From assembly GCA_002437815.1 (NCBI GenBank), contig DJRP01000025.1, forward strand, positions 1 through 63,285: a DNA stretch of 63,285 nucleotides, read 5' to 3'. Position 1 is the first letter of the stretch, and the number at the start of each line of letters is the position of its first letter. A program made the position numbers and the translations under genes. Source of the stretch: Collinsella sp. UBA6357. Lineage in GTDB: Bacteria; Actinomycetota; Coriobacteriia; Coriobacteriales; Coriobacteriaceae. A model generated the notes under the pieces. That model saw only the letters and a program-made list of their open reading frames with translations. It ran no database searches and was not told where the DNA came from. This document shows positions 1 to 8,973 of this stretch, piece after piece.

Positions 1-111
1 GAGCGCCTCCCCCTCCCTTTTTGCGTTCCGGGGGCCTTTCGGCCGAGACGAATTCATTATTTAATTCTTTGCTGATTAAACAGTTCCCTTTTGAACGCGA
101 CGCTCTTGCGT

Positions 112-567
112 CTATTTGAATAGCAGAACACAAGTGATCAAAGCGATGAAAATGAGAGCGAACAGCACCATGAATAGGTGTCTACGCTGACGCTTACGTT
201 TGACTTGCGTTGAGATAAATATTGACCTGCCAGGTTTTGGTGTCTGCAGATAGCGCGCTGAATTTGTAAGTACCTGTTGTGCACGTTGGCCTTTGTGTTG
301 TTGTGCACGTTCGTGTTCACGTTGCTTCTGAGAAAGAGGCGCCTCGGAGAGGTAATCGGGATCGTTGGTGGCGACACCCATATGTCTGCGTCTTTCATTG
401 AGCTGTTCTAACGTTTGATACTCATTGCGGGTTACGTATGAGGGCTCTACATCATTGATGGGTGCCTGTGTTATATGGTGCGTCCTGCGTTTTTGATATG
501 AGCCGGTTGACGAGCTTTGCGCCGGATCTGCCGACGTTGGGGACTGTTGATGCAACTGCTCGTCCAT
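112..567 (-). CDS. Small C-terminally anchored membrane protein, function unknown
   Basis: The 151-residue product has a long hydrophilic, Gln/Arg-rich N-terminal part. A basic stretch (KRKRQRRH) is followed by a single hydrophobic helix of about 20 residues that ends the protein (LFMVLFALIFIALITCVLLF). This layout suggests a tail-anchored protein with its soluble part in the cytoplasm. No catalytic motif or known domain is recognisable. The start is supported by an AAAGGG-like ribosome site just upstream on the minus strand. It is divergent from the heat-shock gene. Function cannot be assigned. Confidence 0.6.
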   Translation of the reverse strand: MDEQLHQQSPTSADPAQSSSTGSYQKRRTHHITQAPINDVEPSYVTRNEYQTLEQLNERRRHMGVATNDPDYLSEAPLSQKQREHERAQQHKGQRAQQVLTNSARYLQTPKPGRSIFISTQVKRKRQRRHLFMVLFALIFIALITCVLLFK

Positions 568-667
568 AAGAACCCTTTTGTGCTATGAGGTCTGCATTAC
601 CGGGTCATTGTACGCCGCTTGCGTGTACTGCGTTTAACCGGAACATAAATTTAGATTGCCTTAAGGT

Positions 668-694
668 AAACCTAAGTCATATAGACTTAGGTTT
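668..694. promoter_or_regulatory. Perfect 11-bp inverted repeat upstream of hsp20
   Basis: AAACCTAAGTC (668-678) and its exact reverse complement GACTTAGGTTT (684-694) are separated by 5 nt, in an AT-rich gap between divergent genes. It could be an operator or an RNA hairpin. No T-tract directly follows, so an operator is slightly favoured. It is not the CIRCE (HrcA) or HAIR (HspR) consensus. Confidence 0.45.
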
Positions 695-743
695 GTTTAT
701 CTTACCTGACTTAAAAAATCTTACTTGTAATGTATAGAACCAC

Positions 744-756
744 GTTCCCGGGGAAC
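744..756. promoter_or_regulatory. 13-bp palindrome upstream of hsp20
   Basis: GTTCCCGGGGAAC is palindromic apart from its central base. It lies about 75 nt before the Hsp20 start codon, where a repressor or promoter site would fall. Assignment to a regulator is not possible from sequence alone. Confidence 0.35.
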
Positions 757-829
757 ATATATAGACGTCCAAAGAAGCCCCCGCCTCCTCGGAAGGAGGC
801 GCGGCACATACCAAAAAGGAGTGGTAGTC

Positions 830-1261
830 ATGGCAAGCATGGTTCCTTATCGTTCGGTTTTCGGTGTCCGTCCGTCCGCAAATTCTCTATTTGATCTGTT
901 TGATGACATGACGGATCTTGCAACGGCACCCTTGGCTTCAAAGGCATTTCCGGTTGATGTCGAAGATAAGGGTGACGGCTATGAGGTAAAGGCGTACTTT
1001 ACCGGCGTTGCCAAGGACGACATCGACGTTGAGCTCAACGAGGGCCGTTTGTCTATTAGTGTGAACGTTGAGGACAAGGAAGAAGACAAGGGCAAGAATT
1101 ATCTTCAGAAGGAGTTCACGTCTTACAGCGCGACCCGTGGTGTCTATCTTAAGGATGCTTCGAGCGAGGGCCTTTCGGCTAAATATGCCGATGGCGTTTT
1201 GACCGTCACGGTGCCCAAGATCGTCGAGAAGAAGAACGTCACCAAGATCGCAATCGACTAG
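830..1261 (+). CDS. Hsp20/alpha-crystallin family small heat-shock protein
   Basis: The 143-residue product has an alpha-crystallin domain over about residues 38-140, with the typical strand 'GYEVKAYFTGVAKDDIDVELNEGRLSI' and the C-terminal part (YADGVLTVTVPK) that carries the family G-V-L motif. Small heat-shock proteins are ATP-independent cytoplasmic holdases that form oligomers and bind unfolding proteins. The ATG at 830 is preferred over a GTG at 821 because AAGGAG at 816-821 overlaps the GTG and is well spaced from the ATG. It is monocistronic, with palindromes upstream and a strong terminator downstream. Confidence 0.92.
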   Translation: MASMVPYRSVFGVRPSANSLFDLFDDMTDLATAPLASKAFPVDVEDKGDGYEVKAYFTGVAKDDIDVELNEGRLSISVNVEDKEEDKGKNYLQKEFTSYSATRGVYLKDASSEGLSAKYADGVLTVTVPKIVEKKNVTKIAID

Positions 1262-1284
1262 CTTGAGCTCAAATGTCTGAGCAT

Positions 1285-1316
1285 GGGGCTGGGCCTTTGG
1301 GTCCAGTCCCTTTTTT
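1285..1316 (+). terminator. Rho-independent terminator of hsp20
   Basis: An 8-bp stem GGGGCTGG/CCAGTCCC (one G-U pair) with a 10-nt loop is followed by TTTTTT. Confidence 0.8.
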
Positions 1317-1328
1317 GTTTTGATCTGC

Positions 1329-2138
1329 CTATTCGATCGTTATGGGTTGTGATTGGCTGGCCGCCTGAATTGCTAATTTGTCATTATTGCGATACAGGGT
1401 CGCTGTGGAGCAGATGGCGTTGTCGGGGGTTACATGCAGCGCGCTAGCGAGGCTCTTGATCGCCGTAGCGGGTGTGTTGTTCTCTTGCGAGATGTGCATC
1501 GCAACTATATGCTCGGTGCGCCCGGTGATGAGGGCCTGCACGGCATCTGCTGCTTGGTCATTTGAAAGATGACCATGGTCTGACAGGATGCGTTCCTGTA
1601 GATACCTGGGATAGTTGCCAGATCGAAGCATCGATACATCATGATTGCTTTCGAGCGCGAGGATGCGAACATCGTAAAGCAAACTCATTGCGTATTCAGA
1701 GAGGACTCCCGTATCGGTAACATAACCAATGGCGTCATCGTCCGTGCTGAATCTGAATCCGACGGGATTAACGACATCGTGCGAAGTCGCGAAGGTGTCG
1801 ATATGCACCCCAGCAAGTTCAAGGCTATCTCCTGGTTCGAATTCTTCAAAAGGCAGCGTCTTTAAACTATCGCGAGCGCTTGCAGTTCCCGTAGTGGTGT
1901 AAAGCGGGCCGTGCCAATGTTTGCACCATACGGGAAGCCCTTTTACATGATCGGAATGTTCATGGGTGATCAGCAGCGCGGCAACGTCTTCGACATGAAG
2001 ATCGAGCTGTTCCATGCGCTTCAGAACTTCTCGGCGTGAGAGGCCGTTGTCGATCATGACGAGCCCGCGCGGCCCTTCGACAAGGGCACAGTTGCCTTTA
2101 GAGCCGCTGCCGAGTATGTGGAAGTGTAGATGAGCCAT
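1329..2138 (-). CDS. MBL-fold metallo-hydrolase, WalJ/YycJ-like
   Basis: The 269-residue metallo-beta-lactamase-fold protein begins 'MAHLHFHILGSGSKGNC', the signature opening of the YycJ/WalJ group. It carries the metal motif HEHSDH (LLITHEHSDHVKGL), later 'LALESNHD' and a C-terminal 'VAMHISQENNTP' histidine segment. In Bacillota, members are linked to the WalRK system and act as putative 5'-3' exonucleases. Here no WalRK genes are adjacent, so only the family assignment is firm. A longer open frame begins 26 codons upstream, but conservation starts at the chosen Met. It is divergent from tilS, with 48 bp between the start codons. Confidence 0.85.
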   Translation of the reverse strand: MAHLHFHILGSGSKGNCALVEGPRGLVMIDNGLSRREVLKRMEQLDLHVEDVAALLITHEHSDHVKGLPVWCKHWHGPLYTTTGTASARDSLKTLPFEEFEPGDSLELAGVHIDTFATSHDVVNPVGFRFSTDDDAIGYVTDTGVLSEYAMSLLYDVRILALESNHDVSMLRSGNYPRYLQERILSDHGHLSNDQAADAVQALITGRTEHIVAMHISQENNTPATAIKSLASALHVTPDNAICSTATLYRNNDKLAIQAASQSQPITIE

Positions 2139-2186
2139 GAGATTCCAAACGGATACAATGTGTGCAAAAAATTGAAAGGGGAAGCG

Positions 2187-3731
2187 ATGCCGACGGTATC
2201 TCAGCACTATAGCCATCGAGCCGGGCGTGGCGGCGATCGGGACGTACGAGCGATGGGTCAGACGGCGGCTCCCGTAGTGCTCATGGTATCAGGGGGCGCT
2301 GACTCGACGGCTTTGCTTCTTATGGCGTGTACTTCGAGGCTTGATTTGATGGACGGACGCGGGCCGTCGCGCATCGCGCGCGAGCGCCTGCATGTTTTGC
2401 ATGTCAACCATCATCTGCGCGGCGAGGCTTCTGATGGAGACGAGGCTTTTGTCCGTGCATTGTGCGAGCAATATGGCCTGCCGCTCTGTGTGGAGCACGC
2501 CTTCTTTGAGCAGCTTGATGGCCAGAATCTCGAGGCTGCGGCGCGTGATGTCCGCTATGCTGCGGCCAGGCGCTATGTACGCACGTTGAGTCGTGAGGCT
2601 GGAACGCCGCGAACGGCCGCGCGTATCGTTACGGCGCACACGGCATCCGACCGCACCGAGACGTTCTTTATGAATGCGGTCAAGGGATCGGGCCCCGCGG
2701 GGCTCTCGAGCATACCTCGTCGTCGAAACATTATCGTGAGGCCATTGCTGGATATGACCCATGCCCAGTTGGTCCAATATCTTGAGGTGCACGGACAGAG
2801 TTGGCGCGAGGATGCGTCCAATGCCGACATCACGTATTTGCGAAACTTCGTGCGACATCGGGTGGTGCCGCTTGTCTCGGAGCGTAATCCCAACGTGTGC
2901 GGAGCTGTGAGCGCCGCGTGCGATATCTTGGGCGACGAGGATGCCTTTCTGTCGCAACTTGCGGGCCAGGCACTGCGCAGCTGTGTACGCAAGGAGGACG
3001 AGGGCGTTCTGGTGCTTGATGCGCGACGTCTGGCGGCGGCCGAGGTGGTGATCGCGCGTCGCATGGTGCGCATGGCGGTTAAGCGCCTGGATGCAGATGC
3101 GCGGCTCGAGATGCGTCATGTGGAGAGCGTGCTGGCCTGTGTGGCGCAGGGGGCGGGCTCTGTGACCCTGCCGTTGGGAATCGATGCACGCGTGGAATTC
3201 GATACGCTCTCCCTGCGTTTGCCGCAGGCGCGCGAGAATCTGGTGGCGACATGGCTTCCGGTTCCCGGCGAGGTCAGGCTTGTGGGAGGCCGTAAGCTAG
3301 TGGCCGAGGCGGTGCCGGTGGCTCCTGGACAGGATCTGGCGGCCGTAGCCCGCGAGCTCACGCGCTCGGGGGATCCGACGGCGCTGGTCGATGCGGCGGC
3401 ACTGGGGTTTGCAGAGCGCGATTGCGCGCGTCTGCTCGAGGAATCCCGCGGGGTCGTGCCAGCTGAGACGCGCGGGGCTCGTCTATGGATCGATGGGCCG
3501 GTTCCCGGTGATGTGATGTGTCCGCTCGGCATGTCGGGAAGGTCCAAGAAGGTCTCCGATTTGCTGGGCGAGGCGCGGATACCGGTAGGGGAGCGCGCCG
3601 ACGTGCCGGTGGTGCGAACGGCTCCGGGAGGCGCCGTGGTGTGGCTGGCCGGTGTGCGTGCCGATGAGCGCTTCAAATGTACGGGGCAGACGCGCGTCGC
3701 GTTTAAGCTTCGCGTGACATCGGCCTCGTAA
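2187..3731 (+). CDS. tilS: tRNA(Ile)-lysidine synthase
   Basis: TilS uses ATP to attach lysine to C34 of tRNA-Ile2(CAU), so that it decodes AUA as isoleucine. The 514-residue product has the N-type ATP pyrophosphatase loop SGGADS near residue 35, then 'LHVNHHLRGEASDGDEAFV', and the 'VTAHTASDRTETFFMNAVKGSG' segment typical of TilS. A C-terminal tRNA-binding domain ends in 'VVWLAGVRADERFK'. The ATG at 2187 is chosen because AAAGGGGA at 2175-2182 precedes it; an upstream ATG at 2130 would overlap the divergent hydrolase. It is followed by hpt and ftsH, the conserved tilS-hpt-ftsH order found in many Gram-positives. Confidence 0.95.
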   Translation: MPTVSQHYSHRAGRGGDRDVRAMGQTAAPVVLMVSGGADSTALLLMACTSRLDLMDGRGPSRIARERLHVLHVNHHLRGEASDGDEAFVRALCEQYGLPLCVEHAFFEQLDGQNLEAAARDVRYAAARRYVRTLSREAGTPRTAARIVTAHTASDRTETFFMNAVKGSGPAGLSSIPRRRNIIVRPLLDMTHAQLVQYLEVHGQSWREDASNADITYLRNFVRHRVVPLVSERNPNVCGAVSAACDILGDEDAFLSQLAGQALRSCVRKEDEGVLVLDARRLAAAEVVIARRMVRMAVKRLDADARLEMRHVESVLACVAQGAGSVTLPLGIDARVEFDTLSLRLPQARENLVATWLPVPGEVRLVGGRKLVAEAVPVAPGQDLAAVARELTRSGDPTALVDAAALGFAERDCARLLEESRGVVPAETRGARLWIDGPVPGDVMCPLGMSGRSKKVSDLLGEARIPVGERADVPVVRTAPGGAVVWLAGVRADERFKCTGQTRVAFKLRVTSAS

Positions 3732-3891
3732 GGGCGTACCCGTCCGATAGCACCGTACCGACTGTGTATACAAACGGTATTCGTTACCGCCTGGCAACGA
3801 GCCGGGCGGGCGCCCGCGTACGCTGCTAAAATATGGAATTCGCGTCCATACGGTGGAGTATGGGCGAACCCGGGCATTAGAAAGGGCTGTC

Positions 3892-4440
3892 ATGACTTCT
3901 CAACATCCGGACATCGAGAAGGTTCTGTTCACGCAGGATGAGATCGAGGGCATCGTTTCTCGACTGGGCGAAGAGATCACCCGTGACTATCAGGGTAAAG
4001 ACCTGGTGCTGATCGCCGTTTTGCGTGGCGCCGTCGTCTTCATGGGCGATCTTATGCGCAAGATCGAGCTGCCGACCAACATCGATTTCATGGCGGTCTC
4101 GAGCTATGGTGACGGCGTCAAGTCCTCGGGTATCGTCCGTATCATCAAGGATCTCGATATCGATATCCGCGACCGTGACGTGCTGATCGTCGAGGATATT
4201 CTCGATTCGGGTCTGACGCTCAAGTACCTCATGAAAAACCTTTCGAGCCGCAAGCCCGCCTCGCTTGAGGTCGCGGCCTTTTTGTGGAAGGACGTCGAGA
4301 ACCGTCAGTCTGCTATCACGCCTAAGTATGTTGGAACCCATTGCCCCGATGCCTTTGTGGTGGGCTACGGCCTTGATTATGCCGAGCGCTACCGCAACCT
4401 TCCGTATCTGGGCATCCTGAAACCGGAGGTTTATTCGTAA
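3892..4440 (+). CDS. hpt: Hypoxanthine phosphoribosyltransferase
   Basis: The 182-residue purine-salvage enzyme converts hypoxanthine (and usually guanine) plus PRPP into IMP or GMP. It shows the PRPP-binding motif 'VLIVEDILDSGLTL' and the flexible-loop region 'DFMAVSSYGDG', at the normal family length. The start at 3892 follows GAAAGG with good spacing; an in-frame start 39 nt upstream has no site. Its stop is separated from the ftsH start by a single base, so the two are almost certainly co-transcribed and perhaps translationally coupled. Confidence 0.95.
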   Translation: MTSQHPDIEKVLFTQDEIEGIVSRLGEEITRDYQGKDLVLIAVLRGAVVFMGDLMRKIELPTNIDFMAVSSYGDGVKSSGIVRIIKDLDIDIRDRDVLIVEDILDSGLTLKYLMKNLSSRKPASLEVAAFLWKDVENRQSAITPKYVGTHCPDAFVVGYGLDYAERYRNLPYLGILKPEVYS

Positions 4441-4441
4441 G

Positions 4442-6586
4442 ATGCCCGACGACCGAAACGAAAAAAAGCCGCAGGATTCCCGTGAGTCCAAGATTCCGGG
4501 CATGCCGGGCGGCAAGGGACCCACGCGCACAGGCTGGCTGTACTTTCTGCTTGCCTGCGCGTTGCTGGGATATGCGTTCTTTAACATGGGCTCGGGTTTT
4601 GCCAACTCGAGCAGCACGGTGAAGCTCGCTACCAACGAGATGGTCAATGCCATCAAGCAGGATCGCGTCGACGACTTGACCTATACGGTGCAGGACGGCA
4701 GCGTGACCGGTCATTATTGGAAGGCGAGCAAGGACAAGGGCGATACGAGCGAGCTCAAGAGCTTCTCGTCCACCTATGTCGGTAGCGATTCTTTGGCCGA
4801 ACTTATGGCCGAGCACCCCAAGACCAAGTTCGTGGTCAACACCAACGATCCTAATTTCTGGGGCGATCTGGCGATGAGCGTGTTGCCGACCGTGGCGATG
4901 ATCGCGATCATGGTCTATTTCTTGCGCCAGATGATGGGCGCCAACAATAAGACCATGCAGTTTGGTAAGACCAACGCTAAGACCAACGAGGCTACGCGAC
5001 CCAAAGTCAAGTTCAGCGATGTGGCGGGCTGTGATGAGGCGGTCGAGGAGCTCGAGGAGATCCGCGACTTTCTGTCCGATCCGGATCGCTATCGCAAACT
5101 CGGCGCCAAGATTCCGCGTGGCGTGCTGTTGGTGGGCCCTCCGGGAACCGGTAAGACCCTGCTCGCCAAGGCCGTTGCCGGCGAGGCCGGTGTACCGTTC
5201 TTTAGCATCTCGGGTTCCGATTTTGTCGAGATGTTCGTGGGTGTAGGCGCCAGCCGCGTGCGCGATCTGTTCAAAGAGGCCAAGTCCCAAGCGCCGTCGA
5301 TCATCTTTATCGATGAGATCGATGCGGTGGGCCGTCAGCGCGGTGCCGGCCTGGGCGGCGGGCACGATGAGCGCGAGCAGACCTTGAACCAGCTGCTGGT
5401 CGAGATGGACGGTTTCGAGGAGAGCGAGTCGGTCATTCTGATCGCCGCGACCAACCGTCCCGACATCTTGGACCCGGCGCTGCTGCGCCCCGGTCGTTTT
5501 GACCGCCAAGTCACGGTGGATCGCCCGGACGTCAAGGGTCGCGAGCAGATTCTGCGCGTGCATGCCGAGAACAAGCCGATGGACGAGGACGTCAAATTTG
5601 ACAAGCTCGCTCAGATGACCGTGGGCTTTACCGGAGCCGATCTGGCAAACCTGCTCAACGAGTCCGCCTTGCTGGCAGCACGGCGCCATCGTTCCGTGAT
5701 CTCGATGGATGAAGTCGAGGAGTCGATGGAGCGCGTGATCGCGGGACCCCAGCGCAAGGGGCGCGTGATGACCGAGGCCGAGCGCACCACCATCGCCTAC
5801 CATGAAAGCGGCCACGCTTTGGTGGGGCATATTTTGGAGCACTCCGATCCGGTCCATAAGATCTCGATCGTGAGCCGCGGCCAGGCACTGGGCTATACGC
5901 TGCAGCTGCCGCAGGAGGACCACTTCCTCAAGACCAAGAACGAGATGCTCGATGAGCTCGCCGTTTTCTTGGGCGGCCGTGTGGCCGAGGAACTCATGTG
6001 CGACGACATCACGTCGGGCGCCTCCAACGATTTGGAGCGTGCCACCAAGATGGCGCGCGAGATGGTCACGCGTCTGGGTATGAGCGAAGAGCTGGGTACG
6101 CAGGTGTTTGGCGAGGCGCAGCATCAGGTCTTTCTTGGCCGCGACTACGCCGACCATCAGGATTACTCGGAGGAGACGGCGCGTCGCATCGACGTTGAGG
6201 TGCAGCGTATCATGCGTGAAGCCCACCGCCGTGCCGTGGAGATCTTGGATGCCCGCCGCGATCAGCTCGATCTGATGGCCAAGGTGCTGCTTGAGCGCGA
6301 GACGGTCGAGGGCGATGCCGTGAACGCCTTGCTCGATAACGAGTGGGAAAGCTACCTTGAACGCGAGGGCGATATTCTTGCCGCCAAGGAGGAGCGCAAC
6401 GACAAGGCGGCCGGGCGCGCTCCCAAGAAGCGTGCGCCGCGGATGAGCGAGGAAGAGATTGCCGCCGATGCCGCCGCCTTTGCCGAGGCCGCCATGCGCA
6501 AGGATGGCGTCACCGACGAGGACGAGGATGAGGGCAGCGCTGCCGCCGATGGCGGCGCTGCGGATGCAGGCGAAGACCAACAGTAG
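4442..6586 (+). CDS. ftsH: ATP-dependent zinc metalloprotease FtsH
   Basis: FtsH is a membrane-anchored hexameric AAA+ protease that degrades misassembled membrane proteins and regulatory proteins. Two membrane helices (about residues 31-50 and 140-160) flank an extracytoplasmic domain. Walker A GPPGTGKT lies at about 231-238, followed by FIDEIDAVG, the SRH region (AATNRPDILDPALLRPGRFDRQ) and the zinc site HESGH at about 454-458. The C-terminal tail is long, acidic and Ala-rich (AADAAAFAEAAMRK... to the end), which is common in actinobacterial homologues. GGAGG inside the hpt 3' end serves as the ribosome site. Confidence 0.97.
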   Translation: MPDDRNEKKPQDSRESKIPGMPGGKGPTRTGWLYFLLACALLGYAFFNMGSGFANSSSTVKLATNEMVNAIKQDRVDDLTYTVQDGSVTGHYWKASKDKGDTSELKSFSSTYVGSDSLAELMAEHPKTKFVVNTNDPNFWGDLAMSVLPTVAMIAIMVYFLRQMMGANNKTMQFGKTNAKTNEATRPKVKFSDVAGCDEAVEELEEIRDFLSDPDRYRKLGAKIPRGVLLVGPPGTGKTLLAKAVAGEAGVPFFSISGSDFVEMFVGVGASRVRDLFKEAKSQAPSIIFIDEIDAVGRQRGAGLGGGHDEREQTLNQLLVEMDGFEESESVILIAATNRPDILDPALLRPGRFDRQVTVDRPDVKGREQILRVHAENKPMDEDVKFDKLAQMTVGFTGADLANLLNESALLAARRHRSVISMDEVEESMERVIAGPQRKGRVMTEAERTTIAYHESGHALVGHILEHSDPVHKISIVSRGQALGYTLQLPQEDHFLKTKNEMLDELAVFLGGRVAEELMCDDITSGASNDLERATKMAREMVTRLGMSEELGTQVFGEAQHQVFLGRDYADHQDYSEETARRIDVEVQRIMREAHRRAVEILDARRDQLDLMAKVLLERETVEGDAVNALLDNEWESYLEREGDILAAKEERNDKAAGRAPKKRAPRMSEEEIAADAAAFAEAAMRKDGVTDEDEDEGSAAADGGAADAGEDQQ

Positions 6587-6607
6587 GTTTTTAGCGCTGC
6601 AAGGCCA

Positions 6608-6650
6608 CAAGGGGGTTCCGGTCCGAAGGGATCGGAGCCCCCTTGGTTTT
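6608..6650 (+). terminator. Rho-independent terminator of the tilS-hpt-ftsH operon
   Basis: A 12-13-bp G/C-rich stem (CAAGGGGGTTCCG with its complement, one G-U pair) closes on a short loop and ends in TTGGTTTT. Confidence 0.8.
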
Positions 6651-6747
6651 AGGCTATTTATTACCGATGGCGTACTTCGGCATGCTAAAGCGTACAATAA
6701 CCCCTGTGCGAAAATCTGCCGCTGCATGCGGCGTGAAAGGGGTATCG

Positions 6748-7935
6748 ATGATCAACGAAACCATGTACGCCCGTGGTGCGGAGAGCTCCATCATCCGCGA
6801 GATCTTCAGCTACGGTCTGGAGCGTAAGGCCCAGATCGGCGCTGAGAATGTGTTTGACTTCTCTTTGGGCAATCCGAGCGTTCCCGCGCCTGCCGCCGTT
6901 GCCGATTCGATCAAGAAATCGCTCGAGCTGCCGAGCGATCAGCTACACGGCTATACGCCCGCACCGGGCCTGCCGCAATGCCGTGCTGCTGTCGCCGATT
7001 CTCTCAACCGCCGCTTTGACACGAACTATGAGGGCAAGGACGTCTTTATGACGGTCGGTGCCGCCGCTTCGCTCACTTGCACGCTGGGCGCCGTGACCAA
7101 CCCCGGCGATGAGGTCATCGTGGTCGCCCCGTATTTTCCCGAGTACCGTGTGTGGATCGAGAAGGCTGGTTGCACCTGCGTCGAGGTGTTGGCCGACGAG
7201 GAGACCTTCCAGATCAACGTGGGCAACGTTCTTAAGGCCATCACCAATAAGACGGCGGCGATCATCATCGATTCGCCCAACAATCCCACAGGTGCCGTGT
7301 ATACCCGCGATACGCTTGAGCGCCTTGCCAACGTACTGCGCGAGGTCAATGCCAAGCGCGACCCCGAGAACCCGGTATACCTGATTTCGGACGAGCCGTA
7401 CCGCGAGATCGTCTACGGTGCCGAGGTTCCGTGGGTGCCGTCGATCTACGACGCGACCATCGTGTGCTATTCCTATTCCAAATCGCTGTCGTTGCCGGGC
7501 GAGCGCGTGGGCTGGGTTTTGGTGCCCAACACCAACCCGCAGGCCGATCGTCTGATGCCTGCTGTGGCGGGCGCTGCTCGTACACTGGGTTTTGTGTGCG
7601 CCCCGGCGCTTTTTCAGCGTGTGATCATCGACTGCATCGATTGTCCGAGCGATGTTGATGCCTATGCACGTAACCGCACGGCGCTCACCGAGGCGCTCGC
7701 TGACTACGGTTATACCTATGTCGAGCCCGACGGAGCCTTCTATCTGTGGGTCAAGGCACTCGAACCCGACGCGAACGCCTTCTGCGAACGCGCCGAAAAG
7801 TATGAGCTGCTCGCCGTGCCCTCGGACAGCTTTGGCGTGAAGGGTTGGTTCCGCCTGGGCTATTGCGTGAGCCATGAGACGATCGTCAATTCGCTACCTG
7901 CGTGGAAAAAGCTCGCCGAGGAGTATCGCGCGTAA
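6748..7935 (+). CDS. Pyridoxal-phosphate aminotransferase, class I/II
   Basis: The 395-residue fold-type I aminotransferase is of the aspartate/aromatic type. Visible features are the PLP phosphate region 'TVGAAASLTCTLGAV', the 'IIIDSPNNPTGAVY' loop, 'ISDEPYREIVYG', and the PLP-lysine motif 'CYSYSKSLSLPGERVGWV'. The start at 6748 has GAAAGGGG upstream; an in-frame start 35 codons earlier lies inside the ftsH terminator. Substrate cannot be fixed from sequence. The gene stands alone between two terminators. Confidence 0.85.
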   Translation: MINETMYARGAESSIIREIFSYGLERKAQIGAENVFDFSLGNPSVPAPAAVADSIKKSLELPSDQLHGYTPAPGLPQCRAAVADSLNRRFDTNYEGKDVFMTVGAAASLTCTLGAVTNPGDEVIVVAPYFPEYRVWIEKAGCTCVEVLADEETFQINVGNVLKAITNKTAAIIIDSPNNPTGAVYTRDTLERLANVLREVNAKRDPENPVYLISDEPYREIVYGAEVPWVPSIYDATIVCYSYSKSLSLPGERVGWVLVPNTNPQADRLMPAVAGAARTLGFVCAPALFQRVIIDCIDCPSDVDAYARNRTALTEALADYGYTYVEPDGAFYLWVKALEPDANAFCERAEKYELLAVPSDSFGVKGWFRLGYCVSHETIVNSLPAWKKLAEEYRA

Positions 7936-7968
7936 TGTGACGTTCGTCGTACGAATTATTTAAGATAT

Positions 7969-8003
7969 GGGGCAAACAAGTTAGAGTTGTTTGTCCCATT
8001 TTG
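7969..8003 (+). terminator. Terminator-like hairpin after the aminotransferase
   Basis: GGGGCAAACAA and TTGTTTGTCCC form an 11-bp stem (one G-U pair) with a 7-nt loop followed by ATTTTG. The T-tract is weak and the PHP ribosome site follows closely, so partial read-through is possible. Confidence 0.6.
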
Positions 8004-8018
8004 CTTTGGAGGGAAGAT

Positions 8019-8840
8019 ATGCCGTTCGGACTTGCCTGCGACATCCATACGCACACGCTGTATTCGCAGCATGCGTATTCTACGATCTCTGAGAATGTGT
8101 TCTGGGCGGCTGAGCGCGGGCTTCAGGTCTTGGGCTCGGCCGACCACTTGAGCGCTATGACTACGCCGGCGCCCGAGGATCTGCGCAGCTACCAGTTCTT
8201 TATCAACCAGGATATCTGGCCGCGTGTATGGAGCGGGGTCACGGTTCTGCGCGGCGCCGAGGTCGATATCGTCGGCTTGAAAGGCGAGCTGTTCGGGCAG
8301 GATATCCCGACGCCGCTCAACATCGCCGGCAACGCGTTCAAGAACGACCGCTCGCTGTTCGAGCGCGTGACATGGAACCTCGACTATCTGGTGGCAAGCG
8401 TGCACGACCGCTCGTTTGCGGAAGGCTGCACCACGGCGCAGGCGACCGAGATGTATATCGGTGCGCTTGAGAACCCCAAGGTGTTCATGCTCGGGCACAC
8501 GGGGCGCGCGGGCGTACCGTATGACATCGATGAGGTACTGACCGTCGCCAAGGAAAAGCATAAGATCATCGAGATCAACAACCATAGTCTGGAGCATGGT
8601 GCCAAGAGCGCTTGCTTTGGCGATTGTCGCCGAATCGCTGAGCGCTGTGCTGAGCTGGGGGTAGGGATCGGCGTTTCGACCGATGCGCATATCGGCATGG
8701 CGATCGGTAAGTTTGATAATGCGCTCACTTTGCTCGACGAGATCCATTTTCCGCGCGAGCTGATCGTCACGCGTGATCGCGCGACATTGCTCGCCGAGAT
8801 GGCCGTGGCCGGCGTGTGCGATCTTACCGAGCTGATCTAG
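8019..8840 (+). CDS. PHP-domain phosphatase, YcdX-like
   Basis: The 273-residue PHP-domain metallophosphoesterase starts with the metal motif 'CDIHTHTLYSQHAYSTISENV', followed by 'LGSADHL', 'GAEVDIV', 'VASVHDR' and the C-terminal 'VSTDAHIG'. Together these give the His/Asp set that binds a trinuclear metal centre. Relatives of E. coli YcdX hydrolyse phosphate monoesters; the physiological substrate here is unknown. The start at 8019 follows TTTGGAGGG; an upstream in-frame Met lies within the preceding hairpin region. Confidence 0.85.
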   Translation: MPFGLACDIHTHTLYSQHAYSTISENVFWAAERGLQVLGSADHLSAMTTPAPEDLRSYQFFINQDIWPRVWSGVTVLRGAEVDIVGLKGELFGQDIPTPLNIAGNAFKNDRSLFERVTWNLDYLVASVHDRSFAEGCTTAQATEMYIGALENPKVFMLGHTGRAGVPYDIDEVLTVAKEKHKIIEINNHSLEHGAKSACFGDCRRIAERCAELGVGIGVSTDAHIGMAIGKFDNALTLLDEIHFPRELIVTRDRATLLAEMAVAGVCDLTELI

Positions 8841-8856
8841 GCACGGGAGTTGCGCT

Positions 8857-8896
8857 GCGTTTTGGTGCGCTTTTGATGCTCTTCGCTCCGTATAGT
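8857..8896 (+). promoter_or_regulatory. Promoter-like element shared with the other double-glycine gene
   Basis: TTTGGTGCGCTTTTG at 8861-8875 is identical over 15 nt to 47170-47184. In both places exactly 15 nt separate it from a -10-like hexamer (TATAGT at 8891 here, TATATT at 47200 there). The upstream box does not resemble TTGACA, so an activator site or an unusual -35 is possible. Confidence 0.6.
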
Positions 8897-8973
8897 GATA
8901 GCTGACAGTCGGGAACGATTCGCAACGCGACGTATCCGACCGAGGACCCGGCGCACGGCGGAAAGGAGACGTC

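Noticed and set aside
661..715. DtxR/IdeR iron box (TTAGGT-like) before hsp20
   Set aside because: TTAAGGTAAACCTAA resembles part of the consensus, but the match is incomplete and the downstream gene is not iron-related.
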